From: Sphingomonas sp. 37zxx
Lineage (GTDB): Bacteria; Pseudomonadota; Alphaproteobacteria; Sphingomonadales; Sphingomonadaceae
DNA: 64,000 nt
Direction of reading: 5' to 3'
NCBI RefSeq assembly: GCF_000786205.1
Contig: NZ_JROH01000001.1
Span: 124,001 to 188,000, forward strand
Part shown: in pieces, positions 35,815-43,267 of the stretch
Layout: each line of letters starts with the position of its first letter
Position numbering within the stretch: position 1 is the stretch's first letter
Program-made: the position numbers and the translations under genes
Notes under the pieces: generated by a model
The model's database searches: none
What the model was told of the DNA's origin: nothing
What the model saw: the letters and a program-made list of their open reading frames with translations, nothing else

Positions 35815-38211
35815 ATGAAGTTCGATCGCCGCCGCTTTCTGGGTGGCACTTCGGCGATGGTCGCGCTGCTGCCGCTGGCGGGCGCGGCATGGGGGCAGGC
35901 TGGGGGGCAGGCTGGGGGGCAGGCGGGGGGGCAGGCGGGGCCGGTCGCGCGGCGGACGGTGCGCGGGGCGGGCGGGCCGATCGAGATTATCGACGATTCG
36001 CAAGGCATTCCGCATATTCGCGCTGGCACCAAGCCCGATGCGTTTTTCGGCCAGGGCTATGTCGTCGCGCGCGATCGGCTGTTCCAGCTCGACCTGAGCC
36101 ATCGGCGCAGCATGGGGCGGATGGCCGAGGCATTCGGGCCTGACTTCGCGGTCCACGACCATGCCGAGCGGCTTTTCCATTTTCGCGGCGACCTCGAGGC
36201 CGAGCTGGCGGTGGTGCCGCGCGAGGTGCTGGAATGCGCGCGGGGCTATGTCGCGGGGATCAATGCGCGGATCGACGAGGTGATCGCCGATCGCACGCTG
36301 CTGCCGCCCGAATATCACATCCTGGGTGCGCTGCCGCTGCGCTGGGACGTGCGCGATCTGGTGCTGGCGCGCGGGGCGGCGATCGGCAATGTCGATGATG
36401 AGATCCGCCGCGCGCGGCTGGCGGCGATGGGGATGCTCGATCTCGACACCTTGGTCGCGCCGCTGCGGCCGGCGTGGACGCTGCGGGTGCCCGAGGGGCT
36501 CGACGTGGCCGGGGTGTCGGAGGCTGATCTGGGGGTGTTGGCGCAGGCTGAGGGCGCGTTGCCGTTCGGCACCACGCCGACGCCGGTGCGCGATCCTGCA
36601 GGCGTGCGGATCGAGCGCGAGAATGCCGGGTCCAACGCCTGGACGATCGCGCCGGGGCGAAGCGCCACCGGGCGGGCGATATTGGCGAACGACCCGCATC
36701 TGGGGATCGGCGGCTTTGCCCCGCGCCATGTCGCGCATCTGACCGCGCCGGGGCTCGACGTGATCGGCGGCGGCGCGCCGGGGCTGGCGGGGATCATGCA
36801 GGGGCACACCGACCGCTTTGCGTTCGGGCGGACCAATTCGCATAACGACCAGAGCGATTTGTTCATCCTCGAGCTCGATCCCGCCGATCCTGAGCGCTAC
36901 CGCCACGATGGCGGGTGGAAGCGGTTCGAGCGGGTGGAGGAGGTGATTGCTGCCAGGCGCGCGCCGGCGCGGACGGTGGTGCTGCGTTATTGCGTGCATG
37001 GGCCGGTGTTGCTGCATGATCCGGCAAGGCGGCGGGCGACGTCGCTGGCGAGCGTTACGATGATGCCCGGTGCGATGGGGGCGTTTGCGATGATCGCGAT
37101 CAACCTGGCGCGCGATTGGGAGGGGCTGAAGGAAGCTTTCAAGCTGCATCCCTCGCCGACCAATTTCCATTATGCCGATATCGAGGGCAATCATGGCTGG
37201 CAGGTGATCGGCCATGCGCCGGTGCGCGGCGGCGGGCATGACGGGTTGCTGCCGGTGCCGGGCGACGGGCGCTATGACTGGCAGGGGCGGTTCGGGGCGG
37301 AGAAGCTGCCGAGCGAGTACAACCCCGCCAAGGGTTGGTTCGCGACCGCCAATCAGAACAACCTGCCCGCCGATTATCGGGTGCCGCTCGCCTTCTCGTT
37401 TCGCGAGCCGTATCGCTATGACCGGATCGTGCAGGTGCTGACGGGGCAGCGCAAGCATAGCCTCGCCGACAGCGCGGCGTTGCAGCAGGATGTGCTGTCG
37501 ACCCCGGCGCGCGAACTGGTGGCGCTGATCCCCGCGCAGGTGAGCGCGGCGGCGACGCCCGCGGCGGCGATGCTGCGCGGGTGGGACGGGCAATTGGGGG
37601 CCGGGAGCGCGGCGGGGGCGCTGTTCCAGATCCTGTGGGCGGGGCTGGGCAAGCGTGTGCTCGATCATGTGGTGCCGGCGCAGGCGCGCGAACTGGTGCC
37701 CTCGATCGCGGCGGGGGAGTTGATCCGGCTGCTGCGCGCGCGCGGTGCGGGCATGGCGGGGCTGTTCGATGACGCATTGGTTGCGGCTTGGGAGGAGGCG
37801 AAGCGGCTGATGGGGGATGACCCGGCGGGGTGGCGCTGGGGGAGCCTACACCAGGTGCGGATCGCGCATCCGCTGGCACGGCTGCCGGCGATCGCGGCGG
37901 CGTTTCCGGCGATCGAGGGGGGACAGTCACCGGGGGATAATTACACCGTCAATGCGCGCTGGGTGGCGGCGAGCCGGGGCTATCGGACGTCGGGCGGGGC
38001 GAGCTATTTGCAGGTGATCGATGTCGGCGATTGGGACAACAGCCTGTATCTGAATTTGCCGGGGCAATCGGCCGACCCGCGATCGCTCCATTACCGCGAT
38101 CATTATGCGCCGTGGATCACCGGGCGAATGCTAAAGCTGCCCTTCAGTCGCGGGGCGGTGGATGCCGATGCGCGGGGGCGGACGATGCTGGTGCCGGGGG
38201 ACGAGCAATGA
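35815..38211 (+). CDS. Penicillin-acylase-family (Ntn) amide hydrolase
   Basis: A 798-aa N-terminal-nucleophile hydrolase of the penicillin acylase/AHL acylase family, exported through Tat (RRRFLGG, residues 5-11, then LLPLAGAAWG). The proenzyme would cleave itself at NAG-SNAW, exposing Ser273 as the beta-chain nucleophile. The alpha chain has IEIIDDSQGIPHIRAGTKPDAFFGQGYVVARDRLFQLDL, and later motifs include NDPHLGI and PTNFHYADIEGNHGWQVIG. Just after the signal peptide GQAG is repeated four times. It overlaps the D-aminoacylase gene by 4 nt. Substrates could be acyl-homoserine lactones, lipopeptides or other N-acyl compounds. Confidence 0.92.
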   Translation: MKFDRRRFLGGTSAMVALLPLAGAAWGQAGGQAGGQAGGQAGPVARRTVRGAGGPIEIIDDSQGIPHIRAGTKPDAFFGQGYVVARDRLFQLDLSHRRSMGRMAEAFGPDFAVHDHAERLFHFRGDLEAELAVVPREVLECARGYVAGINARIDEVIADRTLLPPEYHILGALPLRWDVRDLVLARGAAIGNVDDEIRRARLAAMGMLDLDTLVAPLRPAWTLRVPEGLDVAGVSEADLGVLAQAEGALPFGTTPTPVRDPAGVRIERENAGSNAWTIAPGRSATGRAILANDPHLGIGGFAPRHVAHLTAPGLDVIGGGAPGLAGIMQGHTDRFAFGRTNSHNDQSDLFILELDPADPERYRHDGGWKRFERVEEVIAARRAPARTVVLRYCVHGPVLLHDPARRRATSLASVTMMPGAMGAFAMIAINLARDWEGLKEAFKLHPSPTNFHYADIEGNHGWQVIGHAPVRGGGHDGLLPVPGDGRYDWQGRFGAEKLPSEYNPAKGWFATANQNNLPADYRVPLAFSFREPYRYDRIVQVLTGQRKHSLADSAALQQDVLSTPARELVALIPAQVSAAATPAAAMLRGWDGQLGAGSAAGALFQILWAGLGKRVLDHVVPAQARELVPSIAAGELIRLLRARGAGMAGLFDDALVAAWEEAKRLMGDDPAGWRWGSLHQVRIAHPLARLPAIAAAFPAIEGGQSPGDNYTVNARWVAASRGYRTSGGASYLQVIDVGDWDNSLYLNLPGQSADPRSLHYRDHYAPWITGRMLKLPFSRGAVDADARGRTMLVPGDEQ
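35891..35940 (+). repeat. 12-bp tandem repeat encoding (GQAG)4
   Basis: Four copies of a 12-bp G-rich unit (GGGGGGCAGGCT and variants) lie after the Tat signal of the acylase gene and encode residues 27-42. Runs of six or seven G invite slippage; whole-unit changes keep the frame while single-G changes would switch the gene off. Confidence 0.8.
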
Positions 38212-39818
38212 TGCGGCGGGCTGTGGTTTCGATGCTGGCGCTGGCGCTGGCGCTGGCCGGATGCGCGGCGAGCGCCGGGAGCGGGCAGCGCGCCGATGTC
38301 GTGATCCGGGGCGGCACGCTCTATTCGGGTGGCGAGGATGCGGCGACGGTGGGCGATGTCGAGATTGCCGGCGACCGCATCGTCTATGTCGGGCCTTCGC
38401 GCGGGACAGCGGCGGCGCGGGTGATCGACGCGGCGGGCAAGATCGTCGCGCCGGGGTTCATCGATCCGCATACCCATCCCGACAGCTATATCCGATCGGC
38501 CGATCCGGTGGCGCGGCGCAATTTGCCGTGGCTGGCGCAGGGGGTGACGACGATCATCCACGGCGTCGATGGCGGCGGTTCGCCCGATGTCGCCGCCGAT
38601 GCCGCCAGGCTGGAGGCGAGCGGGATCGGCACCAATGTCGCGCGCTTCGTGGGGTTCGGCGCGGTGCGCGAGGCGGTGTTGGGGCAGGACGACCGCGTGC
38701 CGACGGCTGCCGAACTGGCGCGGGAGCAGGCGCTGGTGGCCAAGGCGATGTGCGAGGGGGCGCTGGGGCTTTCGACCGGGCTGTTCTATGCGCCGCAGAG
38801 CTTTGCGACGACCGAGGAGGTGATCGCGGTGGCGCGCGAGGCGGGGTCGCGCGGCGGGATGTACGACACGCATCAGCGCGATGAATCGAGCTACACCATC
38901 GGGTTGCTCGGTTCGACGCGCGAGGCGATCCGCATCGGGCGCGAAGCGAAGATGCCGGTGCATTTCGCACATCTGAAGGCGCTGGGGGTCGACGTCCACG
39001 GCCAGGCCCCGCAACTGATCGCCGAGATCGAGGCAGCGCGCGCGGCGGGGATCGACGTGACCGCTGATCAATATCCGTGGGACGCATCGGGATCGAGCGT
39101 CGATGCCTCGCTGGTGCCGCGCTGGGCGGTCGATGGCGGCTATAAGGCGATGATCGCGCGGTTCGACACGCCCGCGACGCTGGCGCGGATCAAGGGCGAG
39201 ATGGCGGAGAATCTGCGGCGGCGGGGCGGGGCCGACAGCTTGCTGTTGACCAGCGCGGGGCAGCCCTGGACCGGCAGGACGCTGGCGCAGATGGGGCAGA
39301 GCTGGGGGATCGACCCGATCGAGGCGGCGATCCGAATCCTGCGCGTCGCCAATCCGCGCGGCACCGGCGCCGCGGGCAGCGCGGTCGCGTCGTTCAACAT
39401 GGCCGATCGTGACATCGATCTGATCATGCGCCAGCCCTGGGTGGTGACCGGATCCGACGGATCGGACGGGCATCCGCGCCAATATGCGACCTTCCCCCGG
39501 CTATACGCCGAATATGTCCGCGAGCGCGGGGTGATCGACCTGGCGACGATGATCCGGCGATCGACCGGCAAGGTGGCGGATATGTATCGGATCGAGCGGC
39601 GCGGGTATCTGCGCGCCGGGTATTTCGCCGATTTGGTGGTGTTCGATCCTGAGGAGTATGCGCCGCGTGCGGATTATGTGAACCCGGCGCTGCCGGCTGC
39701 TGGGGTGACGGCGTTGTTCGTCAACGGCGTGCTGGCGTTGGAGGATGGCGCGGCGACAGGGGCAAGGGCGGGGCGGGCTTTGCTGCGGGCAAGGCCTGCG
39801 GGGTGTCCTGCCGTTTGA
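38208..39818 (+). CDS. N-acyl-D-amino-acid deacylase (amidohydrolase superfamily)
   Basis: A 536-aa amidohydrolase of the D-aminoacylase type, which removes the acyl group from N-acyl-D-amino acids or D-aminoacyl peptides. The start at 38208 overlaps the acylase stop as ATGA. The N-terminus is a lipoprotein signal with lipobox LAGC, so the enzyme is membrane-anchored and periplasmic. Metal-site motifs are GFIDPHTHPDSYI, THQRDESSY, HFAHLKALG and TGSDGSDGHPRQYATFPR. The last part, MYRIERRGYLRAGYFADLVVFDPEEY, closes the composite beta-sandwich. Confidence 0.92.
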   Translation: MMRRAVVSMLALALALAGCAASAGSGQRADVVIRGGTLYSGGEDAATVGDVEIAGDRIVYVGPSRGTAAARVIDAAGKIVAPGFIDPHTHPDSYIRSADPVARRNLPWLAQGVTTIIHGVDGGGSPDVAADAARLEASGIGTNVARFVGFGAVREAVLGQDDRVPTAAELAREQALVAKAMCEGALGLSTGLFYAPQSFATTEEVIAVAREAGSRGGMYDTHQRDESSYTIGLLGSTREAIRIGREAKMPVHFAHLKALGVDVHGQAPQLIAEIEAARAAGIDVTADQYPWDASGSSVDASLVPRWAVDGGYKAMIARFDTPATLARIKGEMAENLRRRGGADSLLLTSAGQPWTGRTLAQMGQSWGIDPIEAAIRILRVANPRGTGAAGSAVASFNMADRDIDLIMRQPWVVTGSDGSDGHPRQYATFPRLYAEYVRERGVIDLATMIRRSTGKVADMYRIERRGYLRAGYFADLVVFDPEEYAPRADYVNPALPAAGVTALFVNGVLALEDGAATGARAGRALLRARPAGCPAV

Positions 39819-39825
39819 GCCTTTT

Positions 39826-39951
39826 CGTTCGTCCTGAGTAGCGGCCGAGCTTGTCGGAGGCGCGTATCGGAGGACTGCCACACGCGCGGGTGCTTCGATA
39901 CGCGCCCTCGCTACGCCCTTCGGGCTACTCGGTCGCTACTCAGCACGAACG
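39826..39951. repeat. Long inverted-repeat pair between convergent genes
   Basis: Left arm CGTTCGTCCTGAGTAGCGG (39826-39844, extending to 39849) matches the right arm CGCTACTCAGCACGAACG (39934-39951, extending back to 39928) in inverted orientation, with two mismatches in 24. Inner arms around CGCGTATCG and CGATACGCG also pair. The right arm overlaps the 3' end of the serine hydrolase gene and supplies its last codons. It likely acts as a two-way terminator. It is of a different family from the CCCCTCCCGC palindromes. Confidence 0.75.
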
Positions 39952-40967
39952 GTGGCGGCATCGAACCCAGCGACCACCGCATCCCCCGTTGCCGCACGCA
40001 GCGCGACGATGCCGCTGTCGGCGTGGCGGGTGGGGTGGACCCGGTTGGTCAGCAAGGTCCAGCCGATGCCGCGGGCGAAATCGATCCACAGCCCGGTGCC
40101 GGTGAAGCCGGTATGGCCGATCGTCTCGGCTGAGCAGCCATTGCCGCCGGGCCAGCCGTCGAACCGCCGCTCCCAGCCGCAGGTGCGCCGTTCGGTGACG
40201 GGGGTGCGGATCGCGGACAGCATTGCGGGCGATGCGCCCGATCCGTCGAGCAGGCCGCCTGCGAAATCGAGCACGCCGGTGACGGTGCCGAACAGCCCGG
40301 CATGGCCGGTGCGCCCGCCCAGCGCGAAGCAGTTTTCGTCGTGGACCTCGCCCTGCAACACCCGCCCGCGCCAGCTGCAGCGTTCGGTGGCGACGGCGGG
40401 GCCGGGGGGTGGGCCATAGCTTATGCCCGGTCCCAGCGGCTGCGCGTCGAGCGGGCCGCCGGTCAGCCGCTCGATCGCGATGCCGAGCAACAGATAGTTG
40501 ATGTCCGAATAGACCGGCGGGCCGTGCCGCCATTCGCGCTGGAGGATGAAGGCGCGCAGCCGGTCGGGATCGTCGCCATAGGTGTAGATCGGCTCGACCG
40601 CGGGCAGGTGGGTATTGTGCGCGAGGCAGGCGCGGAAGGTGAGGCGGCGTTCGGCGGCACCCGCGACGTCGTACTGGCGAAGGTCGGGGATGGCGGTGGT
40701 AAGCGGGGCGTCGAGATCGAGCGCGCCCTGGTCGGCCAGCCGCAGGACCATCGTGGTGGTGGCGATCACCTTGGTCAGCGAGGCGAGGTCGAACCAGTGA
40801 TCGGCGGTGAGCGGGATTTCGTGCGGCACGCGGCTGGCGAGGCCGGCGAGGCGAGTCGCGCGCTGGCCATCGGCGGTGACGATGCCGAGCGTCGCGCCGG
40901 GGATTCGTCCGGCGGCAACGGCTTGCGCGGCGGCGGCGAAGGCGTGGTCGGCGATGGCTTCGATCAT
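39936..40967 (-). CDS. Beta-lactamase-family serine hydrolase (class C fold)
   Basis: A 343-aa serine hydrolase of the class C beta-lactamase/D-aminopeptidase/esterase family. The catalytic SxxK is Ser63-Leu-Thr-Lys66 in FDLASLTKVIATT, and the Tyr motif is VYSDINYLLLG. HTG in IGHTGFTGTGLW takes the place of KTG. No signal peptide is visible, so it probably acts in the cytoplasm. Its ATG overlaps the stop of the upstream AmpG-like permease gene, so it most likely works on what that permease brings in, for example a D-amino-acid amide, ester or muropeptide. Confidence 0.88.
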   Translation of the reverse strand: MIEAIADHAFAAAAQAVAAGRIPGATLGIVTADGQRATRLAGLASRVPHEIPLTADHWFDLASLTKVIATTTMVLRLADQGALDLDAPLTTAIPDLRQYDVAGAAERRLTFRACLAHNTHLPAVEPIYTYGDDPDRLRAFILQREWRHGPPVYSDINYLLLGIAIERLTGGPLDAQPLGPGISYGPPPGPAVATERCSWRGRVLQGEVHDENCFALGGRTGHAGLFGTVTGVLDFAGGLLDGSGASPAMLSAIRTPVTERRTCGWERRFDGWPGGNGCSAETIGHTGFTGTGLWIDFARGIGWTLLTNRVHPTRHADSGIVALRAATGDAVVAGFDAATVRAE

Positions 40968-42496
40968 GCGGGCAAATCCGATGCGCGCGGGCGGATACGC
41001 GACAGCGCGGGGAGGAAGGGGATCGCCGCTAGGCTGACGATGCCCGACAGCGCGAAAAAGCCGTTATAGCCGATCGTCCCGACCATCGCGCCACCCGCGC
41101 CCGACAGCAGCCGGGGGAGCAGGAAGGCGAAGCCCGACAGAAAGGCATATTGCGCACCGGGGAAGCGCGGGTTCACCAGCAGCGAGAGATAGACGACGAA
41201 GATCGCGCCCGCCATGCCGTTGCCGAACTGGTCCGCGCCGGTGGCGATGTAGAGCAACGCCTCGCTCGGCGGTTGCCACGCCAGCCAGACGAAGCCGAAA
41301 TTGCCGATCGCGGCGAACACCGCGCCCAGCGCCAGCGTCCATGCCATCGGCCACCGCGTGACGATGAAGCCGCCGACGCCGACGCCGATGATGCTGGCGG
41401 CGAGCGCGACGATGCTGTCGGCGCGGCCGATCTGGACGAGGGTGTAGCCGAGGTCGCGGATCATCGGCTTCGACAGGTTGAGCGCGAGGACGTCGCCCAT
41501 GCGATAGATCGACACGAAGCCCAGCAGCACGATCGCGCCGAAGCCATAGCGCCAGAAGAAATCGACATAGGGGCCGATCGCCGCCGATCGGCGGATGCGC
41601 GAGTCGGGTGGCGCGCGGCGGATTTTGGGCAGCGCGATCGCCATCGCGATGAAGGGCAGCATGCAGATGCCCAGCACATAGGGGGTGACGTTGCTCTGGC
41701 TGCCGATCCCCGCTGCCGACGCGGCCTCGAGCACGACCCAGCCGAGCGCGGCGGTGACGACCAGCACCAGGGCGAGGATCGCGGCGCTCGCGGTCAGCCC
41801 GTGGGCAAGGGCGGTCCAGCGCCCGCGCGTGCCGGGGCGATCGGGCGCGGTCGCCAGCAGCAGCGGGAAGGGCGCGATCGCGGCGGCGGCGATGCCGAGA
41901 TACGCCGCCGACCAGCCGCTGGCATCGGCGATCAGCAGCGCGCCGCTGCCCGCCGCGACCATCGCCGAGCGATAGCCCCACAGGTTCGCCGCGACGATCG
42001 GGCCTTGTTCATCCTGCGTCGGCGCAAGCTCGATCCGCCAGGCATCGGCGGCGACTTCGAGCGTGGTGGTCCAGAACGCCAGCAGCACCGCGAACAAGGC
42101 GGTGACCCCCAGGCTTTGGTCGCCGGCGGTGAGCGCCATGCCGACCATCGCAGTGAAGATGCCGAGCTGCGACAGCAGGATCCAGCCGCGCCTTTTGCCC
42201 CAGAAGCGCGCGAAGCCGGGGACGTCGTAGCGATCGAGCAACGGTGCCCAGAGGAATTTGAAGGTGGGGAGCAATTGCACCCAGGCGAAGAAGCCGATGA
42301 CGACCAAAGCCACGCCATGCGCCTGGAGCCGGAGCGCGAGGACGGTGGAGAACATGTAGAAGGGCAGCCCGGCGGAGAAGCCGAGCAGGCCGAACAGCGC
42401 CATGCGGGCTTTGCCGGGGGGCAGCGGCGGGGCTGGGGTGGCTGGGGTGGCTGGGGTTGGGGTGGGCGGCGATACCGGCGGGGGCGTTGCGGTCAT
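40964..42496 (-). CDS. AmpG-like MFS permease
   Basis: A 510-aa inner-membrane transporter with about 12 to 14 hydrophobic segments. ALFGLLGFSAGLPFYMFSTVLALRLQAHGV is the AmpG-type first region, with FKFLWAPLLDRYDVPGFARFWGKRRGWILLSQ and FWTTTLEVAADAWRIEL following. AmpG imports anhydro-muropeptides for wall recycling. The start at 42496 is likely; ATG 42529 is also possible. The N-terminus is Pro/Thr-rich (TPATPATPAPPLPPG) from a 9-bp tandem repeat. It overlaps the serine hydrolase gene and is divergent from the GTA promoter. Confidence 0.85.
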   Translation of the reverse strand: MTATPPPVSPPTPTPATPATPAPPLPPGKARMALFGLLGFSAGLPFYMFSTVLALRLQAHGVALVVIGFFAWVQLLPTFKFLWAPLLDRYDVPGFARFWGKRRGWILLSQLGIFTAMVGMALTAGDQSLGVTALFAVLLAFWTTTLEVAADAWRIELAPTQDEQGPIVAANLWGYRSAMVAAGSGALLIADASGWSAAYLGIAAAAIAPFPLLLATAPDRPGTRGRWTALAHGLTASAAILALVLVVTAALGWVVLEAASAAGIGSQSNVTPYVLGICMLPFIAMAIALPKIRRAPPDSRIRRSAAIGPYVDFFWRYGFGAIVLLGFVSIYRMGDVLALNLSKPMIRDLGYTLVQIGRADSIVALAASIIGVGVGGFIVTRWPMAWTLALGAVFAAIGNFGFVWLAWQPPSEALLYIATGADQFGNGMAGAIFVVYLSLLVNPRFPGAQYAFLSGFAFLLPRLLSGAGGAMVGTIGYNGFFALSGIVSLAAIPFLPALSRIRPRASDLPA

Positions 42497-42620
42497 CGCG
42501 CTGGGGGTTCCTGATGGGGGGGTGGGCACATCGTCGGGCCGGCGGCTGGCGGCGTCAACCGCCCGGCGCGGATTGTTTAGCGGGGGCAGGTCGCCCGCGT
42601 ACCAAATGGGAACATTTTGC

Positions 42621-42649
42621 TTGACATCGTCACGCTCATTCGGTACATA
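42621..42649 (+). promoter_or_regulatory. Candidate sigma-70 promoter of the GTA cluster
   Basis: TTGACA (42621-42626) and TACATA (42644-42649) are separated by exactly 17 bp, upstream of the small terminase gene. GTAC-N7-GAAC overlaps the -10 element (42643-42657), one mismatch away from the alphaproteobacterial LexA pattern GAAC-N7-GAAC. That overlap may be chance. Confidence 0.65.
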
Positions 42650-42677
42650 ACAGGAACGCTGAAGAATTGCGAGTCGG

Positions 42678-42710
42678 GCCGGAGCGGTGACGCTTTCCGG
42701 CTCTTTTCAT
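42678..42710 (+). terminator. Leader hairpin with T-rich tail before the first GTA gene
   Basis: GCCGGA-GCG, loop GTGA, CGC-TT-TCCGGC (42678-42701) is followed by TCTTTTCATTT. It lies between the candidate promoter and the small terminase start. The layout is that of an attenuator. Confidence 0.6.
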
Positions 42711-42721
42711 TTGGGGCGGGG

Positions 42722-43267
42722 ATGATGGGCGAGGAACGGATCAAGACGGGCAGGCGATACCCGTTGCAGGTAGCGAAGCTGCGTGCGGACGAATGGAGCG
42801 AGGAGCGAAAACAGGCGTTTCTGGAGGAGCTGGCCGATAGCTGCAACGTCGCCAGATCGGCGCGCCTGTTGGGAATGTCGCGCAGGGGATTGTATCGGCT
42901 GCGGTGGCGCGATCCGAGCTTTGCCGCTGCCTGGAGCGAAGCGATCCGCATGGCCTATCCCCGGCTGGAGGAAAGGCTGCTCGAACAAGCGCTGGCGGCG
43001 GCCGAGCGGCTGACGATCGAGGGGCCGGTGAGCGGCGATGGCGAGGATGCGGCGCAGGAGCCGCCGTTGCAGCCGCTGAGCGCCGAAGAGACCAAATTGG
43101 CGATGTATCTGCTGGATCGCCTGGATCGTCTGGAGCGTCCCGGCGCGGGGAAGAAATCGGCGCGGGGCAGTGCCGGCAAGGCGCATGGCACTACCCGCGA
43201 CGAGACCAATGCGGTGCTGAACGCGAAGCTCGATATGCTGGCTAAGCGGATGAAGGCGGTCGAATGA
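42722..43267 (+). CDS. GTA small terminase-like protein (gp1)
   Basis: A 181-aa DNA-binding protein at the head of the GTA cluster. A helix-turn-helix is visible in QAFLEELADSCNVARSARLLGMSRRGLYRLRWRDPSFAAAW (about residues 30-70). The helical remainder is EAIRMAYPRLEERLLEQALAAAERL and a basic tail with KKSARGSAGKAHGTTRDE. ATG 42722 is used because GGGGCGGGG precedes it; the longer frame starts before the promoter. The stop overlaps the large terminase start. Position and fold match RcGTA g1, which acts with TerL in packaging. Confidence 0.85.
   Translation: MMGEERIKTGRRYPLQVAKLRADEWSEERKQAFLEELADSCNVARSARLLGMSRRGLYRLRWRDPSFAAAWSEAIRMAYPRLEERLLEQALAAAERLTIEGPVSGDGEDAAQEPPLQPLSAEETKLAMYLLDRLDRLERPGAGKKSARGSAGKAHGTTRDETNAVLNAKLDMLAKRMKAVE

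Noticed and set aside
35635..37668. A 677-codon minus-strand frame opposite the acylase
   Set aside because: Antisense shadow. It does contain the repeated MPSGYG words made by the intergenic direct repeats, but has no ribosome site or domain.
42617..42722. A longer N-terminus for the small terminase starting at ATG 42617
   Set aside because: It would begin upstream of the candidate promoter and be translated through the leader hairpin; ATG 42722 has a ribosome site and fits the family.
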